This document shows, one piece after another, positions 24,447 through 33,416 of a stretch of DNA of 64,000 nt. Origin of the DNA: Streptomyces sp. Tu 3180. Its GTDB lineage: Bacteria; Actinomycetota; Actinomycetes; Streptomycetales; Streptomycetaceae. The notes under the pieces are model-generated. The model searched no databases. It was given only the letters and a program-made list of their open reading frames with translations, and was not told the DNA's origin. Made by a program: the position numbers and the translations under genes. Position 1 is the stretch's first letter; every line of letters starts with the position of its first letter. The stretch spans positions 7,976,001-8,040,000 of the forward strand of contig NZ_WOXS01000002.1 of assembly GCF_009852415.1 (NCBI RefSeq), given 5' to 3'.

Positions 24447-25997
24447 ATGTCACGCCAGTACTACCAACGTGGCCGTCTCGTCGAGGCCGAAGAACTCGAC
24501 GATGTCATCGCGGTCAAGATGGGCGCGGCCCCTCAGGAGAGAGTCGCCGAAGTGGAGGCGGACCTGGGAAGCAGTGCTCGCGGGGAGATACGCGAAGCCG
24601 GTGTCGACGACGAGACGACCGACGCCTTCGCCCGGGCGAACTGGATATTCGTCAGACCGAACCGGCGGACCCGCGAAGCACTCACCACGGGCGACGGGAT
24701 TCCCCGTGCGGAGGCGGCCGGCAAGGTCATCCGGCGGCCCAACGGCAGGATCGGCATCGCGACCGACGCGTTGACCGTCCGGCTGGAGCCGACGCTCTCG
24801 GAGGAGGAGGCCGAGCACGAGCTCGAGACCGCCGGTCTGACCGTCGTCAACCGGCTCGGCTTCGCGAAGAACCTGTACGAGGTACGGGCCCCGGCGGCGC
24901 GGGACGCCCTCGCGGCCTCCGTCGAGCTCCACGACAACGATCGTTTCGTCTTCGCCGAACCCTCGTTCATCGAGCACGTCCCCGCCCGGTTCAGGCCCAC
25001 CGGTGCCCAGTACCCGCGGCAGTGGCAATGGAGGAACGCCGGTACCGGCGGCGGCACCTCGGACGCCGACGTCCACATCGAGCCGGCCTGGGACCGCACC
25101 TTCGGGCGCGGAATCCGGGTCGCCGTCATCGACAACGGCTTCGACGCGGAACACCCGGACCTCGCCGCCGGGGTGGACCGGTCGTCGGGATTCTTCACCG
25201 ACGCGGTGGACGGCACGGTCTTCGTCCAGGGCATCTCGGGGATGCCCGACAGCGACCACGGCACCTTCTGCGCCGGCATGGCCGGGGCCCGGCTCAACAA
25301 CGGGACGGGAGGTACGGGGGCGGCCCCCGAGTGCAGCCTGATCCTGCTGGCGTGCCTGCCGGACCAGGTCGGTCCGCAGACGACGCTCGCCCGCGCGGTG
25401 GCGTACGCGGCCGACCCCTCGACGGAGGTGCCCGGGGCCGGCCCCGGAAGCGAGGTGGACATCCTGGTCAGCAGCCTGGGCCCGAACGGCGCGGACTGGG
25501 ATCTGACCAGCACCCTGGAGCTCGCCCTCGAATTCGCCGCCACCCGTGGCCGCCGGGGCAGGGGACTGCCGGTCTTCTGGGCGGCGAGCAACGGCAGGAA
25601 CGTCGACATCGCCCAGGACGAAGTGGTCTCCCACCCGGATGTGATCGCCGTGGTGCGGTCGACCAACCGGGACCGGGAGGACAACGCGGCACGCGGCCCG
25701 GAGGTCGAACTGATCGCCCCCGGTGTCGACGTCCTCAGCACCACGTCCGGCGGCGGTTACGGAACCAGCACCGGCACCAGCTTCGCCGCCCCCTGCGCGG
25801 CCGGGTGCGCGGCGCTGGCGCTGGCGGTGAACCCCCACCTCACCCGCGACCAGCTGCGCGAGGTGATGCACAGGTCGGCCGACAAGGTCGGAGGACCGGA
25901 AGTCCGGTACGACGAGGCCGGCCACAACGACGACTACGGCTTCGGCCGGGTGAACGCCGCTCAGGCCGTCGCGCTCGCCCACCGGATGAGGCCGTGA
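24447..25997 (+). CDS. Subtilisin-like serine protease (S8) without signal peptide
   Basis: A 516-residue protease. An N-terminal region (residues 1-60) precedes a fervidolysin-like propeptide domain (about 65-180) and an S8 catalytic domain (215-510). The triad is visible: Asp229 in VAVIDNGFD, His271 in DSDHGTFCAG, Ser445 in GTSTGTSFAAP; oxyanion Asn382 is in WAASNGRN. The N-terminus is charged with no signal peptide or transmembrane helix, so it should be cytoplasmic, which is unusual for Streptomyces subtilases. It precedes the trypsin-nuclease gene by 200 bases on the same strand and is probably co-expressed with it. Confidence 0.9.
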   Translation: MSRQYYQRGRLVEAEELDDVIAVKMGAAPQERVAEVEADLGSSARGEIREAGVDDETTDAFARANWIFVRPNRRTREALTTGDGIPRAEAAGKVIRRPNGRIGIATDALTVRLEPTLSEEEAEHELETAGLTVVNRLGFAKNLYEVRAPAARDALAASVELHDNDRFVFAEPSFIEHVPARFRPTGAQYPRQWQWRNAGTGGGTSDADVHIEPAWDRTFGRGIRVAVIDNGFDAEHPDLAAGVDRSSGFFTDAVDGTVFVQGISGMPDSDHGTFCAGMAGARLNNGTGGTGAAPECSLILLACLPDQVGPQTTLARAVAYAADPSTEVPGAGPGSEVDILVSSLGPNGADWDLTSTLELALEFAATRGRRGRGLPVFWAASNGRNVDIAQDEVVSHPDVIAVVRSTNRDREDNAARGPEVELIAPGVDVLSTTSGGGYGTSTGTSFAAPCAAGCAALALAVNPHLTRDQLREVMHRSADKVGGPEVRYDEAGHNDDYGFGRVNAAQAVALAHRMRP

Positions 25998-26084
25998 ACG
26001 GAGAACCCGCGGTCCTCCGCTGCCACGGCGCCGGGCCGGCGGCGCGCACCTGACGTCGCCACCTCCACGCACGAGAAGCACACC

Positions 26085-26183
26085 ATGACCACTTTCCGCA
26101 GGGGGCGGTGGCTGTTCGGGCAGCCGCCGCCGGTCACCGTCCGGACCGTGGGCGTGCCGCGCACATGCCGCCCCCTTCGGTGA
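26085..26183 (+). CDS. Possible 32-residue leader peptide ORF
   Basis: ATG at 26085 with GAGAAG 7 bases upstream encodes an Arg/Pro-rich peptide (MTTFRRGRWLFGQ...) ending at TGA 26181-26183, 14 bases before the trypsin-nuclease start. It could be a translated leader, but its composition is also what random GC-rich sequence gives. Weak call. Confidence 0.2.
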   Translation: MTTFRRGRWLFGQPPPVTVRTVGVPRTCRPLR

Positions 26184-26197
26184 AGGGACGGGCCGCC

Positions 26198-28069
26198 ATG
26201 GCCACCAAGACCAAGAAGAAGACCACCTCGCCGGCCAGGAAGCCGGCGACCTCCGAGGACGAACTGCTCGCCTCGCTGCGGCGTTACATCCGCACCCGTG
26301 GCCCCGAGCTGCTGGAGGATCCGAACATCACCTCCGTGGGCATCGGCCGCAAGGTCACCGGCGGCCGGCGCGGCAGGCAGGTCGCGTTGCAGTTCACGGT
26401 GGACAGCAAGGCCGAACCGGAGGTGCTGGAGACGCTGGGCACCACCCTGATACCCGAGACGATCACGGTGGACGGTGTCGAGGTGCCCACCGACGTCATC
26501 GAACGCAGCTACAAACCGCAGTTCCGGAGGGTCGCCGAGGCCGAGAGCCCGGTGCGCAAGACACGCCTGGACCCGATCGAGCCCGGGGTGAGTGTCGGGT
26601 CGGTGACGGTCTCGGCGGGCACGATCGGCTGCATCGTGTTCGACAAGGCCGACGGCACCCCCTACGTGCTGAGCAACTGGCACGTGCTGCAGGGCCCCGA
26701 CAGCGAACTGGGCGTGGAGGTCGTCCAGCCCGGCCCGCACGACGACAACCGCATCCGCCGCAACCGCCTGGGCACGCTCAAGAGGTCCCACCTGGGCGTG
26801 GCCGGTGACTGCGCGATCGCCGCCGTGGAGGACCGCGCCTTCGTCCGGGAGATCTTCGAACTGGGCGTGGTCCCCGGGGAACTGGGGGAGCCGGAGCTCG
26901 ACGACAAGGTCGTCAAGAGCGGACGGACCACCGGCGTCACCCACGGCATCGTCCGCCGCGTCGACACCATCGCCAAGCTCGACTACGGCGGCCAGGTCGG
27001 GATCAAGGTCATCGGCTGCTTCGAGATAGGCCCCGACCCCGACCGCCTGCCCGAAACCGGGGAGATCAGCAGCGGTGGTGACTCCGGTGCGGTGTGGCTG
27101 TTCAAACAGGGCGGCCGTCCGGGCACGGTCATGGCCGGGCTGCACTTCGGCGGTGAGGCCGCGGGCGAACCGGACGAGCACGCGCTGGCGTGCCTGCCGA
27201 CCTCGGTGTTCGAGAAGCTCGAGATCAGCCTGACCCCGCCGGCCCCGGAAGACGTCCGGGCCGTCGCCGGATACGACCCTGACTTCCTCGACGAGCGCAT
27301 CGACGTCCCGCAGCTGGACGCGGAGCTCGTCCGCGACGCGGTCCGCCTCCAGGGCTCCGAGGTCGTCCCCTACACGCACTTCTCGCTCGCCCTGAGCAGC
27401 AAGCGACGCTTCCCCTTCTGGGTGGGCTGGAACATCGACGGCGGCACCCTGAAGAAGCTCAACCGCAACGGCATCCCGTTCGTCAAGGACCCGAGGCTGC
27501 CCACCACCGCACAGGTGGGCAACGAACTGTACGAGAACAACCGGCTCGACCGCGGGCACGTGGCCCGCCGCGCCGATCTGCTGTGGGGAAGCCTGCCGGA
27601 GGCCAAGAAGGCCAACACCGACTCGTTCTTCTACACCAACATCACCCCGCAGATGGACGACTTCAACCAGAGCTCCAAGAACGGGCTGTGGGGCGAACTG
27701 GAAGACGCCGTCTTCGCCGACACGGAGGTCGACGACCTCAAGGTCAGCGCGTTCGGCGGGCCGGTCTTCCGGGAGGACGACCGTACCTTCCGCGGGGTGA
27801 GGATCCCCCGCGAGTTCTGGAAAGTCATCGTCTTCACCGAGCACGGCACGCTGAAGGCCAAGGGGTTCCTGCTCACCCAGAACCTCGATCAGCTCGAGGC
27901 CCTCGAACTCGACGAGTTCCGCGTCTTCCAGGTCACCCTCGGCGAGCTCGAGAACCGCACCCGGCTCAGCTTCCCGGCCGTCCTGCACAAGGGGGACACC
28001 CTCCAGGTGCCTGAGGCCGTCGCCGACCGGGCCCCCTTGGAGACCCTGGCCGACATCCGCTGGGACTGA
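26198..28069 (+). CDS. Trypsin-like protease fused to DNA/RNA non-specific endonuclease (NUC1)
   Basis: A 623-residue fusion. Residues 1-20 form a Lys/Ala-rich tail and 25-105 a small domain (NITSVGIGRKV, VPTDVIE) that I recall as common before bacterial trypsin-like domains. The trypsin-like domain (about 125-345) has His162 in LSNWHVL, Asp204 in AGDCAIA and Ser296 in GGDSGAVW. The NUC1 nuclease domain (about 385-600) has catalytic DRGH (451-454) in RLDRGHVARRAD, Asn481 in TNITPQ, Asn490 and Glu502. No signal peptide, so both activities would face the cytoplasm. ATG 26198 is chosen over 26165 because GAAGGGA precedes it. An attractive model is proteolytic activation of a lethal nuclease. Confidence 0.9.
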   Translation: MATKTKKKTTSPARKPATSEDELLASLRRYIRTRGPELLEDPNITSVGIGRKVTGGRRGRQVALQFTVDSKAEPEVLETLGTTLIPETITVDGVEVPTDVIERSYKPQFRRVAEAESPVRKTRLDPIEPGVSVGSVTVSAGTIGCIVFDKADGTPYVLSNWHVLQGPDSELGVEVVQPGPHDDNRIRRNRLGTLKRSHLGVAGDCAIAAVEDRAFVREIFELGVVPGELGEPELDDKVVKSGRTTGVTHGIVRRVDTIAKLDYGGQVGIKVIGCFEIGPDPDRLPETGEISSGGDSGAVWLFKQGGRPGTVMAGLHFGGEAAGEPDEHALACLPTSVFEKLEISLTPPAPEDVRAVAGYDPDFLDERIDVPQLDAELVRDAVRLQGSEVVPYTHFSLALSSKRRFPFWVGWNIDGGTLKKLNRNGIPFVKDPRLPTTAQVGNELYENNRLDRGHVARRADLLWGSLPEAKKANTDSFFYTNITPQMDDFNQSSKNGLWGELEDAVFADTEVDDLKVSAFGGPVFREDDRTFRGVRIPREFWKVIVFTEHGTLKAKGFLLTQNLDQLEALELDEFRVFQVTLGELENRTRLSFPAVLHKGDTLQVPEAVADRAPLETLADIRWD

Positions 28070-28090
28070 CCGCCCTGTCCCGCTCCACCC

Positions 28091-28128
28091 GCACCCGCCG
28101 CGCCGCGCAACGGTACAGCGGCGGGTGC
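28091..28128. terminator. Hairpin between convergent trypsin-nuclease and trypsin-hydrolase genes
   Basis: Perfect 11-bp arms GCACCCGCCGC (28091-28101) and GCGGCGGGTGC (28118-28128) with a 16-base loop. Confidence 0.6.
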
Positions 28129-28183
28129 CCGACGGGTCGTCCCCGGCCCGCTCGTGCCGAACCGGCCCGTCGTCGTCCGTCGT

Positions 28184-30253
28184 TCAACCGGTGACGAGAT
28201 GACTGCCGACCGACCGGGCGACGTCGGCGTGGGCGAGGTACTCCGCGATGCTGTGGGCCCGGTCGCGGGCATTGACGACGGCGAGGTCGGTCAGGCCGTC
28301 CGCCCAGTCGTCGGCCAGCGGACAGCCGATGGCCACCGCGTCGGTCGGGCACCATGCGTTGAGCCAGTCCGCCACCTTCTCCGGGCTCTTCGGCCCACCG
28401 GACAGGAGCCGGCGGTACACGCTGTCCATCCCGAGAGGACTGCCCACCGTGGTCAGGTGGACGACCTCCACACCGGGAGACAGCCGGGTGATGAGGTCCA
28501 TGCCGACGACCGTGCCCAGGCTGTGGCTGACGAGGACCATCTCGCCCGAGTCCGGCACGCTCTCGAGCACGCAGTCCAGGACCTCCTCGCGGATCCGCCG
28601 GTCGTCGAGGTACGCGGCCACGTCGCGGAAGACGAGGGAGATGGCCCATGTGTCGAGGTCGCTCCTGGCGGCCAGCCAGCCCAGACGCCGCCACACGGCG
28701 CCGACCGCGGGGTCCAGGCTCAGCCCTTCGGCGGCCTGCTGCGTCTCCGGCGGCACGTACCACTTGGCGGCCGCCTCGCCGATGATCTCCTCGTACACCG
28801 CACGGGCGGTGGGGGAGTCGGGCGCGACGGCCGCCGGCGCCTCGGTGGCCGGGGGAACGGACTCGTGCGTGCCGAGGGCCCGCACCAGACGGTCTCCGTA
28901 GAACGGGAACCAGACGTCCGCCGGATCGACCGTCGGCAGCCCGGCCCGGACGAGCCCCAGGTTGAGCCCGGCGGTCCACTCGCGGCGCAGGGCCCCGGGG
29001 TCCTTGCCCTGCTGGGCGCGGCCGTGCAGGAAGACCAGGTGCCGTCTGCCGCCGAACGCGCCGTCCCGGGCCCGCAGGCCCGTCGCACGCGGGGCGGCCG
29101 CCTCGGCGGACGCCTGTCCGACGGGAGCGGAGGGGGCGGCCGGCCCGGCGACGGCACCGGTGGCCGCGGGGACCGGCCCGCCGACGGCACCGGTGGCACC
29201 GGCGGCCGGCAGGGGGCCGCCCAGCCCCGACTCCGGCCCCATGCCGGCCAGCAGCGCCCGCTGCCCGGGGGTGAGCGGCAGCGACGCGAGGTGCTTCAGG
29301 ACGGAGCTGATGCGCACCCCCTCGTTGGACACCCAGTCGATGGTGTCGTCACCGTCACCGGGGTGCCACACCCGGCCGTCGCGGCGCAGGAGGCGGCCGC
29401 GCTCATCGGTTCTGGGCACGCCGCTGTGGTGGAGGGCGATGACCTCCCACTGGTCGTTGAAGACCGGGGAGCCCGAGTTCCCGGGCTCGGTGTCCGTGCG
29501 GTAGTGGATGAAGTCGTCCAGGCGCACCTGCAGGGCGTTGTCGCGTACGGCGATCTCCTTCAGGCGTCCCATCGGGTGGCCGATGATGTTGACCGGCTCG
29601 CCGATCACCAGCTTGCCCAGCTGGACGCTGAGCCGGTGCCAGCCGAAGGTCTCGCCCGGTGGCCCGTGGCCGGGGCCGGGGGCCACCAGGACCAGGGCGA
29701 AGTCGAGACGCCTGTCCGCAGTGAAGAACCCGTCCGGGTCCAACTCCAGCCGTGCCGGCGGCTGCGGTGTGTTGTCGACGGTGACCTGGGCGTCGAACTC
29801 CACGAAGCAGTGCCGGGCGGCGTCCTCGTCGGGGAGGACGTGATGGTTGGTCAGCAGCAGGCTCGGCGACACCAGGAAGCCGGTGCCGGTCGGCAACTCG
29901 CGACCGTTCTCCCGCGTCGAGATCCGGGCGATGCTGCGTGCGGCCCGGGCACCGCGCGGCAGGAAGCTCCATGCCTGCAGTTCCTTGGACACGCCGAGGA
30001 TCCGCTCGAACGCGGCGGACGGCGCGAGGGGTTCGGCGCGGACCGCCTCCATCACCATGGCGGCCGGCACGGCCTGCCGGTCGAGCAGGCGGGCCGTCCG
30101 CACCGCCAGTGCCTCCGGCGAGTCGGGGAAGCTGACGCCGGCCGCCTGCTGACGCTCGACCTCCCGGCGCTGCTCACCGGTCTCGTCGTAGCGGGCGGCG
30201 GCGGCCGCCGCCTGTTGTTCCCGCTCGTCGCGGGATCTGTCCATGATCTCCAT
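28184..30253 (-). CDS. Trypsin-like protease fused to alpha/beta hydrolase
   Basis: A 689-residue fusion. Residues 1-95 are a charged, coiled-coil-like N-terminus (DRSRDEREQQAAAAAARYDE, then helices). The trypsin-like domain (about 100-325) has His138 in LLTNHHVLP, Asp184 in RRLDFALV and Ser260 in EPGNSGSPV. An Ala/Gly/Pro linker spans 345-395. The C-terminal alpha/beta hydrolase (400-689) has oxyanion LVFLHG, nucleophile Ser578 in LVSHSLGTVVG and His667 in RDRAHSIAEYL. The hydrolase could be a lipase or esterase. No signal peptide. ATG 30253 or 30244 are both possible. It faces the trypsin-nuclease gene tail to tail and is divergent from the metalloprotease. Confidence 0.88.
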   Translation of the reverse strand: MEIMDRSRDEREQQAAAAAARYDETGEQRREVERQQAAGVSFPDSPEALAVRTARLLDRQAVPAAMVMEAVRAEPLAPSAAFERILGVSKELQAWSFLPRGARAARSIARISTRENGRELPTGTGFLVSPSLLLTNHHVLPDEDAARHCFVEFDAQVTVDNTPQPPARLELDPDGFFTADRRLDFALVLVAPGPGHGPPGETFGWHRLSVQLGKLVIGEPVNIIGHPMGRLKEIAVRDNALQVRLDDFIHYRTDTEPGNSGSPVFNDQWEVIALHHSGVPRTDERGRLLRRDGRVWHPGDGDDTIDWVSNEGVRISSVLKHLASLPLTPGQRALLAGMGPESGLGGPLPAAGATGAVGGPVPAATGAVAGPAAPSAPVGQASAEAAAPRATGLRARDGAFGGRRHLVFLHGRAQQGKDPGALRREWTAGLNLGLVRAGLPTVDPADVWFPFYGDRLVRALGTHESVPPATEAPAAVAPDSPTARAVYEEIIGEAAAKWYVPPETQQAAEGLSLDPAVGAVWRRLGWLAARSDLDTWAISLVFRDVAAYLDDRRIREEVLDCVLESVPDSGEMVLVSHSLGTVVGMDLITRLSPGVEVVHLTTVGSPLGMDSVYRRLLSGGPKSPEKVADWLNAWCPTDAVAIGCPLADDWADGLTDLAVVNARDRAHSIAEYLAHADVARSVGSHLVTG

Positions 30254-30997
30254 GACCCTCACCGTCCTTCGAAGGCGCGGAACGGCACGAAGCGAGGTCA
30301 CCGGCCCCGTGGGGGAGGAACCCGGCCCGTGCGGCGGTCACCTGGACGCAGGACGCCGCGGGGGCTCGCGATCGCGGACTCGTCCCGGTGTTCTTCCGGA
30401 CGCCCCCGACGAGGTCCGCCGGGGCCTGCGCGGCCGTGCCGGTTCCGTACGGCCGTGCCGGTTCCGTACGGCCGTCGGGGCGGCCGCCGCGCGATCCGCC
30501 GGACCGTGCCGCGTGTCGCACGGGAGCCCGTGGCCGGCGGGCAGGACGACCGGCGGCCGCGGGGTCGGCCGCGTCGCACGCCCGCTCATCTCCATGGTGC
30601 GCCTCATGCGGAACCGCTGCGACCCAGGGCCACGAGCCGGAAGCCGCAGACCGGCGCGGCCTCCGGTCCCAGGGCCGGTGGCGGCCGGTGGCGGTGCGAC
30701 CGGCCCCGGGAACCGATCTCCCCCCCCCCGGCTCCCGGGAGTTCGGGCACGGTGCGGCCGGTGGGGCGACGTGGGCGGCGACGGCGGCACGTCCCGGTGC
30801 GTCGCGGTTGGAGCCCCGCGCACCGCGCCGTCCCTCCAACGGCCTTCCACGCTCGCGGCAGGGCGGATCACTTGCTTGAGTCGCCTTGGAACCCCGAGCC
30901 GGAGGCTCCGGACCGTCATGCGTTCGACGTACGCGCACCCGTCTCCCACCGTCGGCACAGGTGCGCGAGGAGCAGGCCGGACGCGGAAGGACACGCC
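30254..30997. other. Long divergent intergenic region in the protease cluster
   Basis: 744 bases between the trypsin-hydrolase (leftward) and metalloprotease (rightward) genes. Contents: a 19-bp tandem repeat (two copies plus a partial third from 30432, unit GGCCGTGCCGGTTCCGTAC), a run of ten C near 30720-30729, and several GC hairpins. No convincing promoter pair and no coding frame with a real product. The size suggests a complex regulatory region or loss of a gene. Confidence 0.5.
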
Positions 30998-33211
30998 ATG
31001 TGTGACCGTGCATCGCCCGCCTTCGAGACCAGCGCGCACCTGTGGCCCAACCGGGCCGACGCGGCTCCCTCCGGGGTCCCCGTCGCCACGCTCATCCTGG
31101 CCGAGGAGGAACTGCCGGGAGCGCAGCGCCCGCCCGGCCCGGGCACCGGCACGCCGCCGCCGTTCCCCCCGCCGCCGGACGCCCCTCCGGCGCTCCCGCC
31201 GTCGCGGCCCTGCGCCCCGGACTTCCGGGACGGCTGCTACGAGGTGACCATCCGGTCCGACCTGAGCGTCCTCCGGGCCACGGTCGGCACCCTGCGCGTC
31301 GACCGGGCCGCACCCGCCTCGGGGCCCGACGGGGTCATCGTCAGCGGCGACCTCTACCACCGGCCGGATCCCGTGGTCCCGCCGCTCCCGCTCTCGCTCC
31401 CCTTCCCGCCCGGCTCCCCGTTCCCGGTGGATCCGGGCGCGCCCACCGGCGACGGCCGCGGCGGCACCGCCCGGGGTGCCTCCCCGGCCGCCACCGCCAG
31501 CCGGACGGACCTGCCCTTCCCCCTGCTCCTGCCGCGCATCCCGGTCCTCCCGCGCGACCGGTACCGCTCCTACCTCAGGGGCACCCGCCTGGTGGTGCCG
31601 AGGCGCACCCCGCTCAGCACGCCGTGCCAGGTGATCGTCGACGTCGACGAGTTCGACTACACCCGGCCGCCGCCCGGTTCCTTCCGGGGGACCTTCCCCT
31701 CCACGCCCAGCCGCTCCCTCAGGTTCGTCCTCACCCAGGTCCCCGCCGCTCCCTCCCCCCTGCCCTTCCTCGACGGTCCCGGATTCGAGGGCCGTGTGCT
31801 GGAAGGCGGCATCGACCGCGGCTCGGTGACCCTCAGATGGGTCTCCGGCTTCCTGCGCAGGGCCGTGCTGGAAATCGACACGCTCCTCGGAGCCGTCCCG
31901 CCGCAGCCCGTTCCCAACGCCGCCGGAACGGCGGACGAGTTCTTCGACACCGTGTACGCCACCGCCGGCTGGCAGCTGACCGTCGACCACGCCGAGGCCC
32001 AGGCGGACGTCCCCGTGCCCGCCGGCGTCACTCCCGACGCCTGCTGGTCACCGGCCGGTCTCCACGCGCTCATGAGCAGCGTGCGCAAGGCCGGCACCGA
32101 CCTCGACGCCGAATGGCGCACCCACCTCGTCGTCGTCCCGGCCACCATGGGCTGCTCCCGCGGCGTGATGTACGACCAGATCCAGGTGCCCCGCGAGGGA
32201 TCGGCCAGTTTCAGCGACGACGGCTATCCGGACAGCGACTCCGCGCACTTCGGCGCCGCCGAGAACCGGAGGCAACGCGACGTGCCCCGGGCCTACCTCC
32301 GTTCGGCGGCCCACGAGGTGACCCACGCCTTCAACCAGATCCACCAGGAGACCGAGACCGCGGCCGACAACTCGATCATGACCACGACCCCCAGCGTGGC
32401 CGACGTCCTGGCCGGCCCCCTGACCGGAGCCCCCGGTGTCTTCCCGGACCAGATCAGCCTCGGCTTCAACCCCACCGTGCGCAACCACCTGGCGCACATG
32501 CCCGACCCGGTGGTGCGTCCCGGCGGCTGGCCCTTCGCCTCCTGGCTCCCCGCGGGCGCCCCGCAGGCCGCCGACCGGAACCTCTTCCGCGACGACGAGC
32601 TGCGCCTGGAGGTCACCGCGGAAACCGACCGCACGCCCCTGGGCGCCCCCGTCACCGTCTCCTGGAAGCTGACCAACACCTCCGGCGTCGCACTGCTGGT
32701 CCCCGACGACATCCGCCTGGAGGCGCTGTTCGCCACCATGTCGAGCAGCGACGAGAGCGACGAGGAGAAGGCGGTGCGCCCGTTCGTCATCGCCTGCGAC
32801 GCCGCCAAGCTCGCCCCGCTGGCCCCCGGCGAGTGGCTGGAGGCCGACTACCGGGTCTTCTGGAGCTCCGACGGCTTCCCCCTCGAACGGCCCGGCCGGC
32901 ACACCGTCACCGTCACGGTCGCCTGGTCCGCCGGCGGCGTTCCGGTCGGCGTGACCGGCAGCTGCGGCATCTGGGTCGACCGCCCCACGACCGAGGAGGA
33001 GAACCGCGACGCCGCCCTGGTCCTGCACCCCGAGGTCGGCAAGTGGGTCGTCCTCGGCGGTGACGCCCCCCACCTGGAGGAAGCCGTCACCCGCCTGCGC
33101 ACGCTGGACGACGGCGCCGTCCGCACCACGGAGGCCACCGCGGGCCGGCGCTCCCGGGTGGCGGACGCCTTCGGCCGGCTCGATCTGATGCCGCGGCCCG
33201 GGGAGAGCTGA
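30998..33211 (+). CDS. Metzincin-like zinc metalloprotease with Ig-like C-terminus
   Basis: A 737-residue protein. The N-terminal third (40-70, 130-180) is broken by Pro-rich linkers. The middle holds the zinc site HEVTHAFNQIH (His439, Glu440, His443, His449), spaced as in metzincins (HExxHxxGxxH) but with Asn in place of Gly, and a downstream Met-turn candidate NSIMTTTPS (Met461). The C-terminal region (about 530-660) reads as an Ig-like beta-sandwich (LGAPVTVSWKLTNTSG). No signal peptide or lipobox is visible. ATG start with GGAAGGA upstream. Its place beside three cytoplasmic serine-protease proteins suggests a shared pathway. Family assignment is from motif only. Confidence 0.72.
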   Translation: MCDRASPAFETSAHLWPNRADAAPSGVPVATLILAEEELPGAQRPPGPGTGTPPPFPPPPDAPPALPPSRPCAPDFRDGCYEVTIRSDLSVLRATVGTLRVDRAAPASGPDGVIVSGDLYHRPDPVVPPLPLSLPFPPGSPFPVDPGAPTGDGRGGTARGASPAATASRTDLPFPLLLPRIPVLPRDRYRSYLRGTRLVVPRRTPLSTPCQVIVDVDEFDYTRPPPGSFRGTFPSTPSRSLRFVLTQVPAAPSPLPFLDGPGFEGRVLEGGIDRGSVTLRWVSGFLRRAVLEIDTLLGAVPPQPVPNAAGTADEFFDTVYATAGWQLTVDHAEAQADVPVPAGVTPDACWSPAGLHALMSSVRKAGTDLDAEWRTHLVVVPATMGCSRGVMYDQIQVPREGSASFSDDGYPDSDSAHFGAAENRRQRDVPRAYLRSAAHEVTHAFNQIHQETETAADNSIMTTTPSVADVLAGPLTGAPGVFPDQISLGFNPTVRNHLAHMPDPVVRPGGWPFASWLPAGAPQAADRNLFRDDELRLEVTAETDRTPLGAPVTVSWKLTNTSGVALLVPDDIRLEALFATMSSSDESDEEKAVRPFVIACDAAKLAPLAPGEWLEADYRVFWSSDGFPLERPGRHTVTVTVAWSAGGVPVGVTGSCGIWVDRPTTEEENRDAALVLHPEVGKWVVLGGDAPHLEEAVTRLRTLDDGAVRTTEATAGRRSRVADAFGRLDLMPRPGES

Positions 33212-33416
33212 GCCGGGCGGCCGCTCCGGCACGCCCGCCCCGGACCGGGCCGGCACGCGGGGACGGACGAGCGACGTGCCCGCGCCGTCCCGGCCCGCCG
33301 GCTCCCGGTGAGCGGCCGGCACCGGGAGGAATGTCAGTGGCGTGCGTCACAGTTGAGGGACAGGTGGGCGCCGACCCGCGACGTCCGCGACACCGCGAAG
33401 TCACAAGGGGAATCCC

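Noticed and set aside
26085..26183. 32-residue leader peptide before the trypsin-nuclease gene as a firm gene
   Set aside because: Has a possible ribosome binding site but is Arg/Pro-rich like shadow frames; kept only as a weak call.
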